Source: Bryobacterales bacterium
GTDB lineage: Bacteria; Acidobacteriota; Terriglobia; Bryobacterales; Bryobacteraceae
Assembly (NCBI GenBank): GCA_016716385.1
Contig: JADJWL010000025.1
Location: forward strand, 682,001 to 746,000
Length of the DNA stretch: 64,000 bases
Direction: 5' to 3'
The notes beneath the pieces were generated by a model, which was not told the origin of the DNA, did not search any database, and worked only from the letters and a program-made list of their open reading frames with translations. Both the position numbers and the translations under genes were made by a program. This document shows, one piece after another, positions 15,595 through 23,506 of the stretch; the first letter of the stretch is position 1; each line of letters begins with the position of its first letter.

Positions 15595-15948
15595 ATGGAT
15601 GGCCTTCTGAACTTCGCCACGGTTTTGAGTCTGCTGCTGATCGCACTGGTTCTGGCCTCGGTACGCCGTGCGCACATCCGCGTAGAGTATTCGGTCAGCT
15701 GGCTGGCGGGAGCGGTTGTCCTGCTCGTGCTCTCCCGCTCGCCGCGCCTAGTGGAGTTTGTCGCGGAGACCGTCGGGATCGTGGATCCGCCGGTGGCGTT
15801 GATGCTGGCCGCCGGATGCCTCTTCCTGCTTGTGTTTTTCCGCTTCTCCGTAATTATCTCCAAGCTCCGGGACGATAACGTGGCGCTCGCGCAGCGCGTG
15901 GCGATCCTCGAATACTATCTGCGCGGAAAGCGGGACATCGCGTCCTGA
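15595..15948 (+). CDS. DUF2304 membrane protein
   Basis: Protein of 117 aa with three hydrophobic helices (about 5-22, 33-55, 63-90) and the family pattern VRRAHIRVEYSVSWLAG followed by SRSPRLVEFVAETVGIVDPPVALMLAAGCLFLLVFFRFSVIISKLRDDNVALAQRVAILE. DUF2304 genes usually sit next to DPM-like glycosyltransferases and may act as their membrane partner, as seen here with the gene 10 nt upstream. The C-terminal 25 residues look coiled-coil. Function is inferred from context only. Confidence 0.85.
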   Translation: MDGLLNFATVLSLLLIALVLASVRRAHIRVEYSVSWLAGAVVLLVLSRSPRLVEFVAETVGIVDPPVALMLAAGCLFLLVFFRFSVIISKLRDDNVALAQRVAILEYYLRGKRDIAS

Positions 15949-15959
15949 CCGGCCCTGGA

Positions 15960-17660
15960 ATGAAGGTCAAGAAGAAAGAGATCCGGAAGTCCGCCGCGAC
16001 GGCGCCGGAGGGAGGGCCGGTCTGGCCCTACCTCGCCGCCACTTGCGCCGCGCTGTTCGCGGTCTTGCACGCGTATTCGCCGTCGCTGCGCGGCGAGTTC
16101 GTCTTCGACGATTCGTATCTGCCGATGAACGTCCCCGGCGTGGCGGAGAAACCGCTCGCCAGTTGGATTCTTGGCGTCCGCCCGGTGCTGATGCTCACCT
16201 ACTGGCTGAATTACCAGCCAGCCTCGGACAGCACCGCGGGGTACCACGTCTGGAACGTGCTGCTGCATTTTGGCGTGACCGTGCTGGTGTTCCTTTGCGT
16301 CCGGAGACTGCTTGCCCTGGCATCGGCGCCGGACTGGCTGGCTTGGTTTGCGTCCGGGGTCTTCCTGCTGCACCCGGTGCAGGCTGAGTCGGTTGCGTAT
16401 ATCGCGGGCCGTTCGGAGTCGCTTTCCGCATTGTTCTACTTCGCCGCGTTCGCGCTGTTCCTCTACCGGCGAAAGGCGGCAGCCGGCTGGCCGCTCTCCG
16501 CGGGATTGCTCGTCCTGCTGGCGCTGGCGTTGGGGTCCAAGGAGCACACGATCACGCTGCCGGCGCTGCTGCTTCTCACCGACTGGTTCTGGGGCGAGGG
16601 CGGCGCCGCCGGGCGGATCAAGGCGAACTGGCGGCTGTACGGACCGCTCGCCGCGGGCGCGGTGGCGGGCGCGGCGTTCGTCCTGAGCCGCATCGGCCTC
16701 AAGGCGACCGCCGGCTTCGGGGTCACAGGGATCACGTGGTACGAGTACCTGTTCACGCAGTTCCGCATGATCCCGCTGTACGTGGGCAAGTTCCTGCTGC
16801 CGGCGGGTCTGTCGGCCGACTATGACGTTCCGCTGTCCCGGTCGCTTGCCGATCACGGGGCGTGGGCGGGCTTGCTGTTTCTGCTGGCGGCAACGGCGGC
16901 GGCGGTGGTCTGGCGGAAACGGGCGCCTCTGGCCGCCTACGGGTGGCTCGTATTCCTGCTCCTGCTCGCCCCGACATCGTCGGTGGTGCCGATCGAAGAC
17001 CCGCTCGTCGACCGCCGCCTCTACCTGCCGATGATCGGTCTGCTGCTCATCGGCTGCGACGGTCTGCGGCGAGTTCGGACCGGCCGGCCCGCGCTGGCGG
17101 GCGCGCTGGCGGTCGTGGTGCTGCTGGCCTGGATCGCGACCTACCAGCGCAGCAAAGTGTGGGCCGGGACGATCCCACTGTGGGAGGACACTGTCGCCAA
17201 GTCGCCGGGCAAGGTACGGGCGCACTTCCAGCTTGCGCATGCGTATTTCGTGGCCGGACGCTGCGAGGAGTCGTTGCGGCACTATGAGACGGCGGGCTCG
17301 CTCGAACCGCCGGACTACCGTCTGCTGGTCGACTGGGCGCTGGCCGAAGACTGCCTGAACCGCACGGAACCCGCCTTGGCCCGTCTTCGGCAGGCCGCGG
17401 ACATGGAGCGGTCCGCCCACGTCTACGCCCTCATCGGCATGGTGACCGGCAAGGCAGGGCGTACCGAGGAGGCTTGGCAGGCGCTCGACACCGCCGTCGC
17501 GATCGACCCGAACTTCGACGTGACCTACGTCTATCGGGGGCACCTCAAAGCGGCCGCCGGCGATCGGGCGGGCGCCGCCCAGGACTACCGCAAGGCGCTG
17601 GAGCTGAATCCGGGCAATCCCCTGGCGCGCGAGGCCTTGCAGCGCCTGGGCGGACGGTGA
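15960..17660 (+). CDS. Membrane GT-C-type glycosyltransferase-like protein with C-terminal TPRs (TMTC-like)
   Basis: Protein of 566 aa. A basic N-terminus is followed by about ten hydrophobic helices. The first extracytoplasmic loop has FVFDDSYLPMNVPGV with an Asp-Asp pair, as in GT-C O-mannosyltransferases and TMTC proteins, and then WNVLLHFGVTVLVF, LHPVQAESVAYIAGRSESLSALFY and GSKEHTITLPALLLLTDWFW. From about residue 415 there are TPRs (KVRAHFQLAHAYFVAGRCEESLRHYETA; VTYVYRGHLKAAAGDRAGAAQDYRKALELNPGNP). TMTC relatives transfer mannose from dolichyl phosphate to proteins; the bacterial substrate is unknown. With the DPM-like enzyme upstream, this suggests lipid-linked sugar made inside and transferred outside (inference). 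Confidence 0.8.
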   Translation: MKVKKKEIRKSAATAPEGGPVWPYLAATCAALFAVLHAYSPSLRGEFVFDDSYLPMNVPGVAEKPLASWILGVRPVLMLTYWLNYQPASDSTAGYHVWNVLLHFGVTVLVFLCVRRLLALASAPDWLAWFASGVFLLHPVQAESVAYIAGRSESLSALFYFAAFALFLYRRKAAAGWPLSAGLLVLLALALGSKEHTITLPALLLLTDWFWGEGGAAGRIKANWRLYGPLAAGAVAGAAFVLSRIGLKATAGFGVTGITWYEYLFTQFRMIPLYVGKFLLPAGLSADYDVPLSRSLADHGAWAGLLFLLAATAAAVVWRKRAPLAAYGWLVFLLLLAPTSSVVPIEDPLVDRRLYLPMIGLLLIGCDGLRRVRTGRPALAGALAVVVLLAWIATYQRSKVWAGTIPLWEDTVAKSPGKVRAHFQLAHAYFVAGRCEESLRHYETAGSLEPPDYRLLVDWALAEDCLNRTEPALARLRQAADMERSAHVYALIGMVTGKAGRTEEAWQALDTAVAIDPNFDVTYVYRGHLKAAAGDRAGAAQDYRKALELNPGNPLAREALQRLGGR

Positions 17661-17664
17661 GGCG

Positions 17665-18750
17665 ATGCGCATCGGGGTCAACGCGCTCTACCTGATCCCG
17701 GGGGGCGTCGGCGGGACCGAGATCTATCTGCGCTGTCTCCTGGCGGCGCTGGCGGAGATCGATTCGACGAACGAGTACGTGGTCTTCACGAATCGCGAAA
17801 CCGGGACAGACCTCGTTCCGGTGCGGCCGAACTTCCGCCACGCGCCGCAGAAGCTGGCGGCGGTGAACCGGGTGGCGCGCATTGCGTGGGAACAGACGGT
17901 GCTCCCGTGGCGGGCGCGCGGGCTCGACGTGCTGTTGAACCCGGGCTTCACCGCGCCCCTGGCGGCCACCGTGCCGAACGTGACCGTGTTCCACGACCTG
18001 CAGCACAAGCGGCATCCGGAGAACTTCCGCTGGTTCGATCTGCCGTTCTGGCGGCTCCTGCTTTGGGGCTCGGCCCACCGCTCGGTCCGGCTGATCGCCG
18101 ACTCCGCCGCCACGCGCGACGACCTTCTGCGCTTCTACCGCCTGGATGCGGCGCGGGTGTCCATTATCCCGCTGGGCGTGGACCCGGCGTTCTTCGGCAT
18201 CGCAGCGCGGCGGAATCCGCAGCGCTACCTGCTTGCGTCGTCCACGCTGCACCCGCACAAGAACCTGGACGGCCTGCTGCGCGCGTATGCGCAGTTCCGG
18301 CGGCAGTGCCCTGGTTTCAGGCTGGTCGTGACGGGTTTGCGCGGCTTCTTCACGGACGAACTGGAGAAGCTGCGCCGGGATCTCTCGCTCGAAGAGGACG
18401 TCGAGTTTACCGGATGGTTGCCGCGGGAGCAGCTGTACGACCTGTTCGCCGGCGCATGGGCGTTCTTTTACCCGTCACGCTTCGAAGGCTTCGGACTCCC
18501 GGTGGCCGAGGCGCTGGCGGCGGGCGTTCCCACCGTCTGCTCGGATATCCGGCCGCTGTCCGACATCGCGGGGGACGCTGCGCTGCGGTTCGATCCGGCC
18601 GATGACACAGCGCTCGCCGCCGCCATGCGGGCAGTCGTAGACGACGGCGCCCTGCGGGCGCATCTGTCGGCCGCAGGGCCGGAGCGTGTCCGGGAGTACA
18701 CCTGGGAACGCACGGCTGGTCTTACCCTCGACGCCCTGACACGACGGTGA
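17665..18750 (+). CDS. Family 4 glycosyltransferase
   Basis: Protein of 361 aa with GT-B/GT4 features: the N-terminal GGVGGTEIYLRCLLAAL loop (about residues 12-28), VFHDLQHKRHPENF, RLIADSAATRDDLLRFY, IIPLGVDPAFF, and a C-terminal nucleotide-sugar domain with ASTLHPHKNLDGLLRAYAQ, VTGLRGF, and PSRFEGFGLPVAEALAAGVPTVCSD, which carries the catalytic E-x7-E pattern. It adds a sugar, commonly mannose, to a growing glycan. It starts 4 nt after the TPR gene and is the last gene of the operon; the DUF2520 gene ends convergently 2 nt away. Confidence 0.9.
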   Translation: MRIGVNALYLIPGGVGGTEIYLRCLLAALAEIDSTNEYVVFTNRETGTDLVPVRPNFRHAPQKLAAVNRVARIAWEQTVLPWRARGLDVLLNPGFTAPLAATVPNVTVFHDLQHKRHPENFRWFDLPFWRLLLWGSAHRSVRLIADSAATRDDLLRFYRLDAARVSIIPLGVDPAFFGIAARRNPQRYLLASSTLHPHKNLDGLLRAYAQFRRQCPGFRLVVTGLRGFFTDELEKLRRDLSLEEDVEFTGWLPREQLYDLFAGAWAFFYPSRFEGFGLPVAEALAAGVPTVCSDIRPLSDIAGDAALRFDPADDTALAAAMRAVVDDGALRAHLSAAGPERVREYTWERTAGLTLDALTRR

Positions 18751-18751
18751 G

Positions 18752-19546
18752 TCACGCGCGCGCGGCGCGGCCCTTGGCGCGAGCCCTGGCGCGAAATCGT
18801 TCGCGAGCCAGATCATCCATGACGCGGAAGAAGTGCGCCAGCGACGGGTCGGCATCCTGAATGGCAGGGAGAGGTGAAGATGCGCCTCGGACCGCGGTCG
18901 TCCAGGCCTTCCAGCTTCGCTTCCCCGCGCGACCGTAGGCCCGCAGCGCCAGTTGCGTCCAGACCTCGGTGAATTGGCCCGCCGTTGCCTTGCCGAGTCC
19001 GGCCGCATGCAGCGATTCCACGGCCGCATCGACAAGGGCCAGCGTATGCGCCGAGGCAATGGCCCAGCCGGCGGCAAAGAGGTCGGTGCGCCGGGAGTCG
19101 ATTTCTTCGACGCGCCCGTCAAACTGTCGCGCCAGACGGCGCGCCTGCCGGATTGCGCCGGGGGCGCCTTCCGCCACGAACATGCGGTCGCCGAATCCCT
19201 GGACCGGGTGCATGGAACCTGTCACGGCTCCGGACGCCGCGAGGGGCTGCAGATCCGTGCTCTGTCCGGAGCCGCAAGCGAGAACGATGCGGCGCTTCCA
19301 CGGTTGCGCCGCAAGGGCCGCCACGACGTGCCCCAGGCGCTTCACGGGACAGCAGATCAACACGAGATTGCAGCCTGCCAACTCCGCGATGCCGCGGACA
19401 GCAGTACCCGCGTTTAGCGTATTCGATGTGCGGCTGGCGACCCGGTAGGACTCTGCCGCAACAGGTCCCAGTTCTTGCGCCAATCTGGGCAGGCGCGCCA
19501 CGAACGATCCGGCGACATTCCCGCCGGCGACCAACCCTACAGCCAT
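18752..19546 (-). CDS. Rossmann-like/DUF2520 domain protein
   Basis: Protein of 264 aa. The N-terminus MAVGLVAGGNVAGSFVARL is a nucleotide-binding loop of the Rossmann-like family found before DUF2520. VLICCPVKRLGHVVAAL and GSMHPVQGFGD match the NAD(P)-binding half, and the C-terminal helical half (about 120-230: AGWAIASAHTLALVDAAVESLHAAGLG) is DUF2520. The family resembles pyrroline-5-carboxylate and hydroxyisobutyrate dehydrogenases, but its reaction is not established. It starts 8 nt after the uvrB stop and is likely co-transcribed. The C-terminus is rich in Arg and Ala. Confidence 0.8.
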   Translation of the reverse strand: MAVGLVAGGNVAGSFVARLPRLAQELGPVAAESYRVASRTSNTLNAGTAVRGIAELAGCNLVLICCPVKRLGHVVAALAAQPWKRRIVLACGSGQSTDLQPLAASGAVTGSMHPVQGFGDRMFVAEGAPGAIRQARRLARQFDGRVEEIDSRRTDLFAAGWAIASAHTLALVDAAVESLHAAGLGKATAGQFTEVWTQLALRAYGRAGKRSWKAWTTAVRGASSPLPAIQDADPSLAHFFRVMDDLARERFRARARAKGRAARA

Positions 19547-19554
19547 GCTTCAGT

Positions 19555-21570
19555 CTAGTTGATCCACGCTGCCGGCTCGAACTCGCCGACGGCAACCGCC
19601 GCCATCTTCAGCGCCTTGACCCGGTCGCGGAGTTGGGCCGCCTTCTCGAACTCGAACTGGCGCGCCGCTTCGCGCATTCTCTCTTCGAGTTCGGCAATGA
19701 GGCGCGCGCGCTCTTCGGCCGTCAGTTCGCCGGTCTCCGTCTCATCCTCGATCGGGACTGTGATGTAGTCGCCTTCCGCCACCGCGACCAGCGTCATGTC
19801 GATCGGTTTCACGATCGTCTGCGGCGTGATGCCGTTGGCCTCGTTGTAATCCAATTGGATCCGGCGGCGGCGCCCCGTTTCATCGAGGGCGCGCGTCATG
19901 CTGTCGGTCATCACGTCCGCATACAGAATGGCGCGGCCTTCGACGTTGCGAGCGGCACGGCCGATCGTCTGGATCAGCGAACCACTCGACCGCAGGAAGC
20001 CTTCCTTATCGGCATCGAGAATGGCGACGAGAGTTACTTCCGGCAGGTCGAGTCCCTCGCGCAGCAGGTTGATCCCGATCAGCACGTCAAACTCGCCGCG
20101 GCGCAGATCGCGCAGGATCTTGACGCGATCAAGCGTGCTGACCTCCGAATGCAGGTAGCGGCACCGCACGCCGACCTCGGTGTAGTACTGCGAGAGATCT
20201 TCCGCCATCCGCTTGGTCAGCGTTGTGACAAGCACGCGCTGGTTGAGGGCGGCGCGCTTCCTGATTTCGCCGAGCAGGTCGTCCACCTGGCCACGGATGG
20301 GACGGATCTCGACCTCCGGATCGACCAGCCCCGTGGGACGGATGATCTGTTCCACGACCACCCCCGCGACCTTCGTCAATTCGTACGGGCCGGGCGTCGC
20401 CGAGACGTAGATCGCCTGGTGAACGCGGTTCTCGAACTCTTCGAACGTCAGCGGGCGGTTGTCGAGAGCGCTGGGGAGGCGGAAGCCGTGACTCACCAGC
20501 ATCTCCTTGCGCGACCGGTCGCCGTGGTACATGCCGCGTATCTGCGGAACGGTCTGATGGCTTTCGTCCACGAATAGCAGCGCATCGGCGGGCAGGTAGT
20601 CGAGCAGCGTGGGCGGCGCTTCGCCGGGGAGTCGTCCGGAGAAGTGGCGCGAATAGTTCTCGATGCCATGGCAGTAGCCGATCTCCTTGATCATCTCGAG
20701 ATCGAACATCGTGCGCTGGTGGAGGCGCTGCGCTTCGATCACCTTGCCCAACTGCTCGAGTTCGGTGCGCCTGACCTCGAGTTCCGCCTTGATCGACTCG
20801 ACCGCCGACTGGCGTGTCAACTCGGTCATCACGTAGTGCGATTTGGGATAAATGGGCAGCCGCAGATAGGTCTGGCGCACCTGTCCGAGCAGCGGGTCGA
20901 TCTGCGACAGGCTCTCGATTTCGTCGCCCCACAGCTCGATACGGTAGGCGTGGTCGTCGTAGGTGGGATAGACCTCGATGATGTCCCCGCGGACGCGGAA
21001 AGTCCCGCGCGTGAAGTTCGCGTCATTGCGCTGGTAGAGGATGTCCACGAGACGGGAGAGGATCTGCTTGCGCGTGATCTTCTGGCCTTTCTCCAGCATG
21101 AGCAGCATGCCGTAGTAGGCTTCCGGTGAGCCGAGACCGTAAATGCAACTCACACTGGCGATGATCACGCAGTCGCGGCGCTCGAACAGCGACCGCGTCG
21201 CCGACATGCGCAGCTTGTCGAGTTCGTCGTTGATGGTGGCTTCCTTTTCGATATAGACGTCGGCGGCCGGGATGTACGCTTCGGGCTGATAGTAGTCGTA
21301 GTAGCTGACGAAGTACTCGACCGCGTTGTGCGGGAAGAACGTCTTGAACTCGTGGTAGAGCTGGGCGGCGAGGGTCTTGTTGTGCGCCATGATCAAAGCC
21401 GGGCGGCCAGTGGCTTCGATCACCTTGGCCATCGTAAACGTCTTGCCGGAGCCAGTGACGCCGAGCAGGACCTGGTGCGGCTCGCCGTCGCGCACGCCGC
21501 GCAACAGTTCGGCGATGGCAGTCTCCTGATCGCCCCGCGGCTGGTAGCCGACCACAAGCTGGAAGCTCAT
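19555..21570 (-). CDS. uvrB: UvrABC system protein B
   Basis: Protein of 671 aa, the usual UvrB length. Domains: helicase 1a with Walker [16 protein letters not shown] (about 37-51); the beta-hairpin region [25 protein letters not shown] (about 90-115); Walker B-like DESHQ (about 337); helicase motifs QTIGRAARN in domain 3 (near 535); and the C-terminal UVR motif [26 protein letters not shown] that binds UvrC. It verifies damage and loads UvrC in nucleotide excision repair. The start is ATG 21570, with no Shine-Dalgarno; it begins 6 nt after the secreted-protein gene. Confidence 0.97.
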   Translation of the reverse strand: MSFQLVVGYQPRGDQETAIAELLRGVRDGEPHQVLLGVTGSGKTFTMAKVIEATGRPALIMAHNKTLAAQLYHEFKTFFPHNAVEYFVSYYDYYQPEAYIPAADVYIEKEATINDELDKLRMSATRSLFERRDCVIIASVSCIYGLGSPEAYYGMLLMLEKGQKITRKQILSRLVDILYQRNDANFTRGTFRVRGDIIEVYPTYDDHAYRIELWGDEIESLSQIDPLLGQVRQTYLRLPIYPKSHYVMTELTRQSAVESIKAELEVRRTELEQLGKVIEAQRLHQRTMFDLEMIKEIGYCHGIENYSRHFSGRLPGEAPPTLLDYLPADALLFVDESHQTVPQIRGMYHGDRSRKEMLVSHGFRLPSALDNRPLTFEEFENRVHQAIYVSATPGPYELTKVAGVVVEQIIRPTGLVDPEVEIRPIRGQVDDLLGEIRKRAALNQRVLVTTLTKRMAEDLSQYYTEVGVRCRYLHSEVSTLDRVKILRDLRRGEFDVLIGINLLREGLDLPEVTLVAILDADKEGFLRSSGSLIQTIGRAARNVEGRAILYADVMTDSMTRALDETGRRRRIQLDYNEANGITPQTIVKPIDMTLVAVAEGDYITVPIEDETETGELTAEERARLIAELEERMREAARQFEFEKAAQLRDRVKALKMAAVAVGEFEPAAWIN

Positions 21571-21576
21571 ACCCGA

Positions 21577-22242
21577 TTATTTCAGTTTCAGCGCAACGCC
21601 ATCGAAGAGCAGTTCCACCGAGCGCAGTTTGGCGAGCTTGCCCTTGTACGGAAAGTAAAGATAGCCGCTCACCGGGAGGCGGACTTCGCCCTCGGGGAGC
21701 GCGGTGGCGACCACAGCTTCCGCCGCCGTCATTTTGGGCTGCGGCTCCTGCCCGGAGCGGTGCTCGGGCTCGGGAGCGCGCGGCGGAGCGGGCAGCCGGG
21801 TGCGCGCCGTTGGGTCGCCGGGGAAGCGTTCCGTACGCGGCGGGGCGCCAAGGATCACGCCCGCGTCGCCCACGCCGCCCGCGACGATGACGCCGGGCCG
21901 GCGGTTCCAGTCGGGGTATTTCAAGCTCGCCGCGACAACCTGGGGGGACTCCGGCGGCAACGCCTGCTTCCTGCCATCCAGCCGCAAGGTGAACTTGCTC
22001 GTGTTGATCGTGAAGTCGCGCTCCTTGGAGAATAGAGCGACTTCGATGACCAGGTGATCTTCGGCGAGCCAGGCGCCGGGTTCGCCTTCCGGAGCGAAGA
22101 AGGCCCGCCCGAAGTATTCCGCGCCGATGGTGACTCCGTTTACTTCGGCGTGCACCGGATACTCGTTGGCAGCGTCCTTGGGGACCGTACCGGCCGTCGC
22201 TACGACCACCGCCGTTGCGAACAGCAACATCACGCGGGGCAT
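21577..22242 (-). CDS. Secreted or membrane-anchored protein of unknown function
   Basis: Protein of 221 aa from ATG 22242, giving the signal sequence MPRVMLLFATAVVVATAGTVP. Residues about 28-85 look beta-rich (YPVHAEVNGVTIGAEYFGRAF; EDHLVIEVALFSKERDFTINTSKFTLRLDG). A Pro/Arg-rich linker (about 120-155) precedes a short C-terminal beta module. No known family is recognised. ATG 22242 is preferred over a start 54 nt upstream because CATAAT ends 6 nt before it and a signal peptide results. It lies just ahead of uvrB, but a functional link is not evident. Confidence 0.6.
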   Translation of the reverse strand: MPRVMLLFATAVVVATAGTVPKDAANEYPVHAEVNGVTIGAEYFGRAFFAPEGEPGAWLAEDHLVIEVALFSKERDFTINTSKFTLRLDGRKQALPPESPQVVAASLKYPDWNRRPGVIVAGGVGDAGVILGAPPRTERFPGDPTARTRLPAPPRAPEPEHRSGQEPQPKMTAAEAVVATALPEGEVRLPVSGYLYFPYKGKLAKLRSVELLFDGVALKLK

Positions 22243-22248
22243 GCTTCC

Positions 22249-22254
22249 ATTATG
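22249..22254 (-). promoter_or_regulatory. -10 box (CATAAT) before the secreted-protein/uvrB operon, leaderless type
   Basis: CATAAT on the minus strand, then GGAAGC, then ATG at 22242: the same 6-nt arrangement as at gatB and the ferredoxin gene. Confidence 0.5.
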
Positions 22255-22280
22255 GCGCGCTGGTGGGTGGACGAACCGCG

Positions 22281-22308
22281 TACAACAGTGTGCCATTCAT
22301 GGCACACT
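22281..22308 (+). promoter_or_regulatory. Toxin-antitoxin promoter and palindromic operator overlapping the toxin start codon
   Basis: A -10-like TACAAC (22281-22286) directly abuts a perfect inverted repeat, AGTGTGCCA-TTCA-TGGCACACT (22287-22308), with 9-bp arms. The toxin ATG at 22299 lies inside it. A dimeric HTH antitoxin (encoded downstream) would be expected to bind here and autorepress the operon. Binding by this antitoxin is inferred. Confidence 0.7.
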
Positions 22309-22664
22309 GGAAGTTGATCGTCAAGCCCACGAAGAAGCTTCCGGCGTTCTTCTATGAGAACGCTCGCGGAGTTCAGCCCGTACGGGAGTGGATCCTCGGG
22401 CTCACCTGGGACGATCGGAAACTGATCGGCCGGGGCCTGCAGATGGTTGAGTTTGGGTGGCCTCTCGGCATGCCTTATTGCCGGAGTCTGGGAGCGGGCC
22501 TATGGGAGGTGCGCGTCAATCTGACCGATGGCAAGATCGGCCGCGTCATTTTTTGCGTTTCTGGGCAGCGAATGGTCCTGCTTCACGGGTTCGTCAAGAA
22601 GACGCAGGAGACACCTCAGCAGGACTTGTTGCTTGCACGAAAACGAATGAAGGAGGTGTGCTGA
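22299..22664 (+). CDS. RelE/HigB-type toxin (phage-derived Gp49-like family)
   Basis: Protein of 121 aa starting at ATG 22299 within the operator palindrome. The sequence FFYENARGVQPVREWILGLTWDDRKLIGRGLQMVEFGWPLGMPYCRSLGAGLWEVRVNLTDGKIGRVIFCVSGQRMVLLHGFVKKTQETPQQDLLLARKRMKEV follows the HigB/Gp49 layout: the L-x-x-GLWEVR core, RVIF, and the C-terminal LLHGFVKKTQ-TP segment with catalytic-type Lys, Arg and His residues. Such toxins cleave mRNA, usually in ribosomes. The antitoxin follows 2 nt later with AGGAGGT in front of it. Toxin-first order is typical of HigBA. Confidence 0.88.
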   Translation: MAHWKLIVKPTKKLPAFFYENARGVQPVREWILGLTWDDRKLIGRGLQMVEFGWPLGMPYCRSLGAGLWEVRVNLTDGKIGRVIFCVSGQRMVLLHGFVKKTQETPQQDLLLARKRMKEVC

Positions 22665-22666
22665 AG

Positions 22667-22969
22667 ATGGCTCGCAAGAGAGCGGTTCCGCAGCGAGGAA
22701 GGATTGGCAGTTCCTTCGACGACTTCCTCGCGAAAGAGGGAATCCTGCAGGAGTGCGAGGAACTGGCGATCAAGCAGATCCTGGCCGATCAGATCAAAGC
22801 GGCCATGGAGCAGGAGCAGCTTACCAAGTCAGCGATGGCCGCTCGGATGCAAACCAGCCGGCGGGCTCTAGACCGCCTCCTCGATCCGGGCAACTCAAGT
22901 GTCACCCTACACACGCTGCAGCGCGCCGCGGCCGCCGTCGGCCGCCAGCTTCGCCTGGAACTCAGATAA
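22667..22969 (+). CDS. HigA-type antitoxin with XRE-family helix-turn-helix
   Basis: Protein of 100 aa. The C-terminal part has an HTH: QIKAAMEQEQLTKSAMAARMQTSRRALDRLLDPGNSSVTLHTLQRAAAAVGRQLRLEL, characteristic of HigA-like antitoxins paired with Gp49-type toxins. The N-terminal 45 residues include an acidic helix (DDFLAKEGILQECEELAI) that could wrap the toxin. AGGAGGT lies about 10 nt before ATG 22667. It should neutralise the upstream toxin and repress the operon through the palindrome at 22287-22308. Confidence 0.88.
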   Translation: MARKRAVPQRGRIGSSFDDFLAKEGILQECEELAIKQILADQIKAAMEQEQLTKSAMAARMQTSRRALDRLLDPGNSSVTLHTLQRAAAAVGRQLRLELR

Positions 22970-23314
22970 GGGCCGCCTGGTACAGCGGTCGAGCGGCCCC
23001 GGGGCGCACCCTCAGAGGGGAAGGTGGCAGAGTTTGTGAGCGAACTGAGCAAGCTCGAATTGATCACTCGGGAACTGCACTCGGCTCATGGCGGCGCGGG
23101 GTTCCTGCAAGACGTGCTCGACACATCCACTCGGGTTACAAGGCCATGATTGAGCCATCGTCGGAAGCGTTCGAGATCTATCGAAGGGTGAGAAACTACC
23201 TGGATCATGAAGAGGCCCTACGTTGTTCTCCGAAACCTCACGATCGCGCTAATCTACTTCGCGAAGATCCGCGGTCTCGTGATAGGCAAAGTCGATCAGA
23301 GGGCCGCTTCAGCC
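22970..23314. other. Stretch without an intact gene; possible remnants of short coding sequences
   Basis: No gene of normal length is visible on either strand. On the plus strand a 41-codon frame from GTG 23024 (containing FVSELSKLELITRELHSAHGGAG) ends with a TGA that overlaps ATG 23146 of a second frame (IEPSSEAFEIYRRVRNYLDHEEAL). The second frame soon loses protein-like composition and runs into the DUF2892 gene on the other strand. The ATGA overlap and plausible amino acid use suggest decayed or frameshifted remnants of a small operon following the toxin-antitoxin pair. No family is recognised. Confidence 0.3.
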
Positions 23315-23506
23315 TCAGTGGTCCCGGACGCCAGCCTTCCGCAGCCAGGTCATCATCGGGCACCAGTTGCTGAAGGCGGACTGGAACAGGTTGAGCCCCA
23401 CGAACGCGGTGAAGATGAACCACGCGGGGTGGACAAAGTAACCAAGCGCCACGCTCAAAACCACAAAGGCGCCGGCGATCATACGCAAATAGCGGTCAAC
23501 GGTCAT
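23315..23506 (-). CDS. DUF2892 (YgaP-like) small inner-membrane protein
   Basis: Protein of 63 aa with two transmembrane helices (about 8-24 and 27-46) in the order [59 protein letters not shown]. This matches DUF2892: an N-terminal VDR-x-LR, the FVGLNL/QSAF segment and NWCPM near the C-terminus. Such domains occur alone or fused to rhodanese domains (YgaP), where they may help thiocyanate or sulfur handling. Its ATG overlaps the stop of the RND pump gene (ATGA), so it is the last gene of the efflux operon; a role with the pump is inferred only. Confidence 0.88.
   Translation of the reverse strand: MTVDRYLRMIAGAFVVLSVALGYFVHPAWFIFTAFVGLNLFQSAFSNWCPMMTWLRKAGVRDH

Noticed and set aside
15915..17681. 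588-codon minus-strand open frame
   Set aside because: Antisense to the TMTC-like gene; very rich in Arg, Gln and Gly with no motif.
19552..19557. Leaderless -10 (TAGACT) before the DUF2520 gene
   Set aside because: TAG is the uvrB stop codon and the genes are 8 nt apart in the same direction, so an operon explains the sequence without a promoter. The same caution applies to TAGATT before grpE and AATAAT before uvrB.
18985..20577. 530-codon plus-strand open frame
   Set aside because: Antisense to uvrB and the DUF2520 gene, both of which show strong family motifs. Its composition (many Arg, Ala, Pro) is that of a shadow frame.
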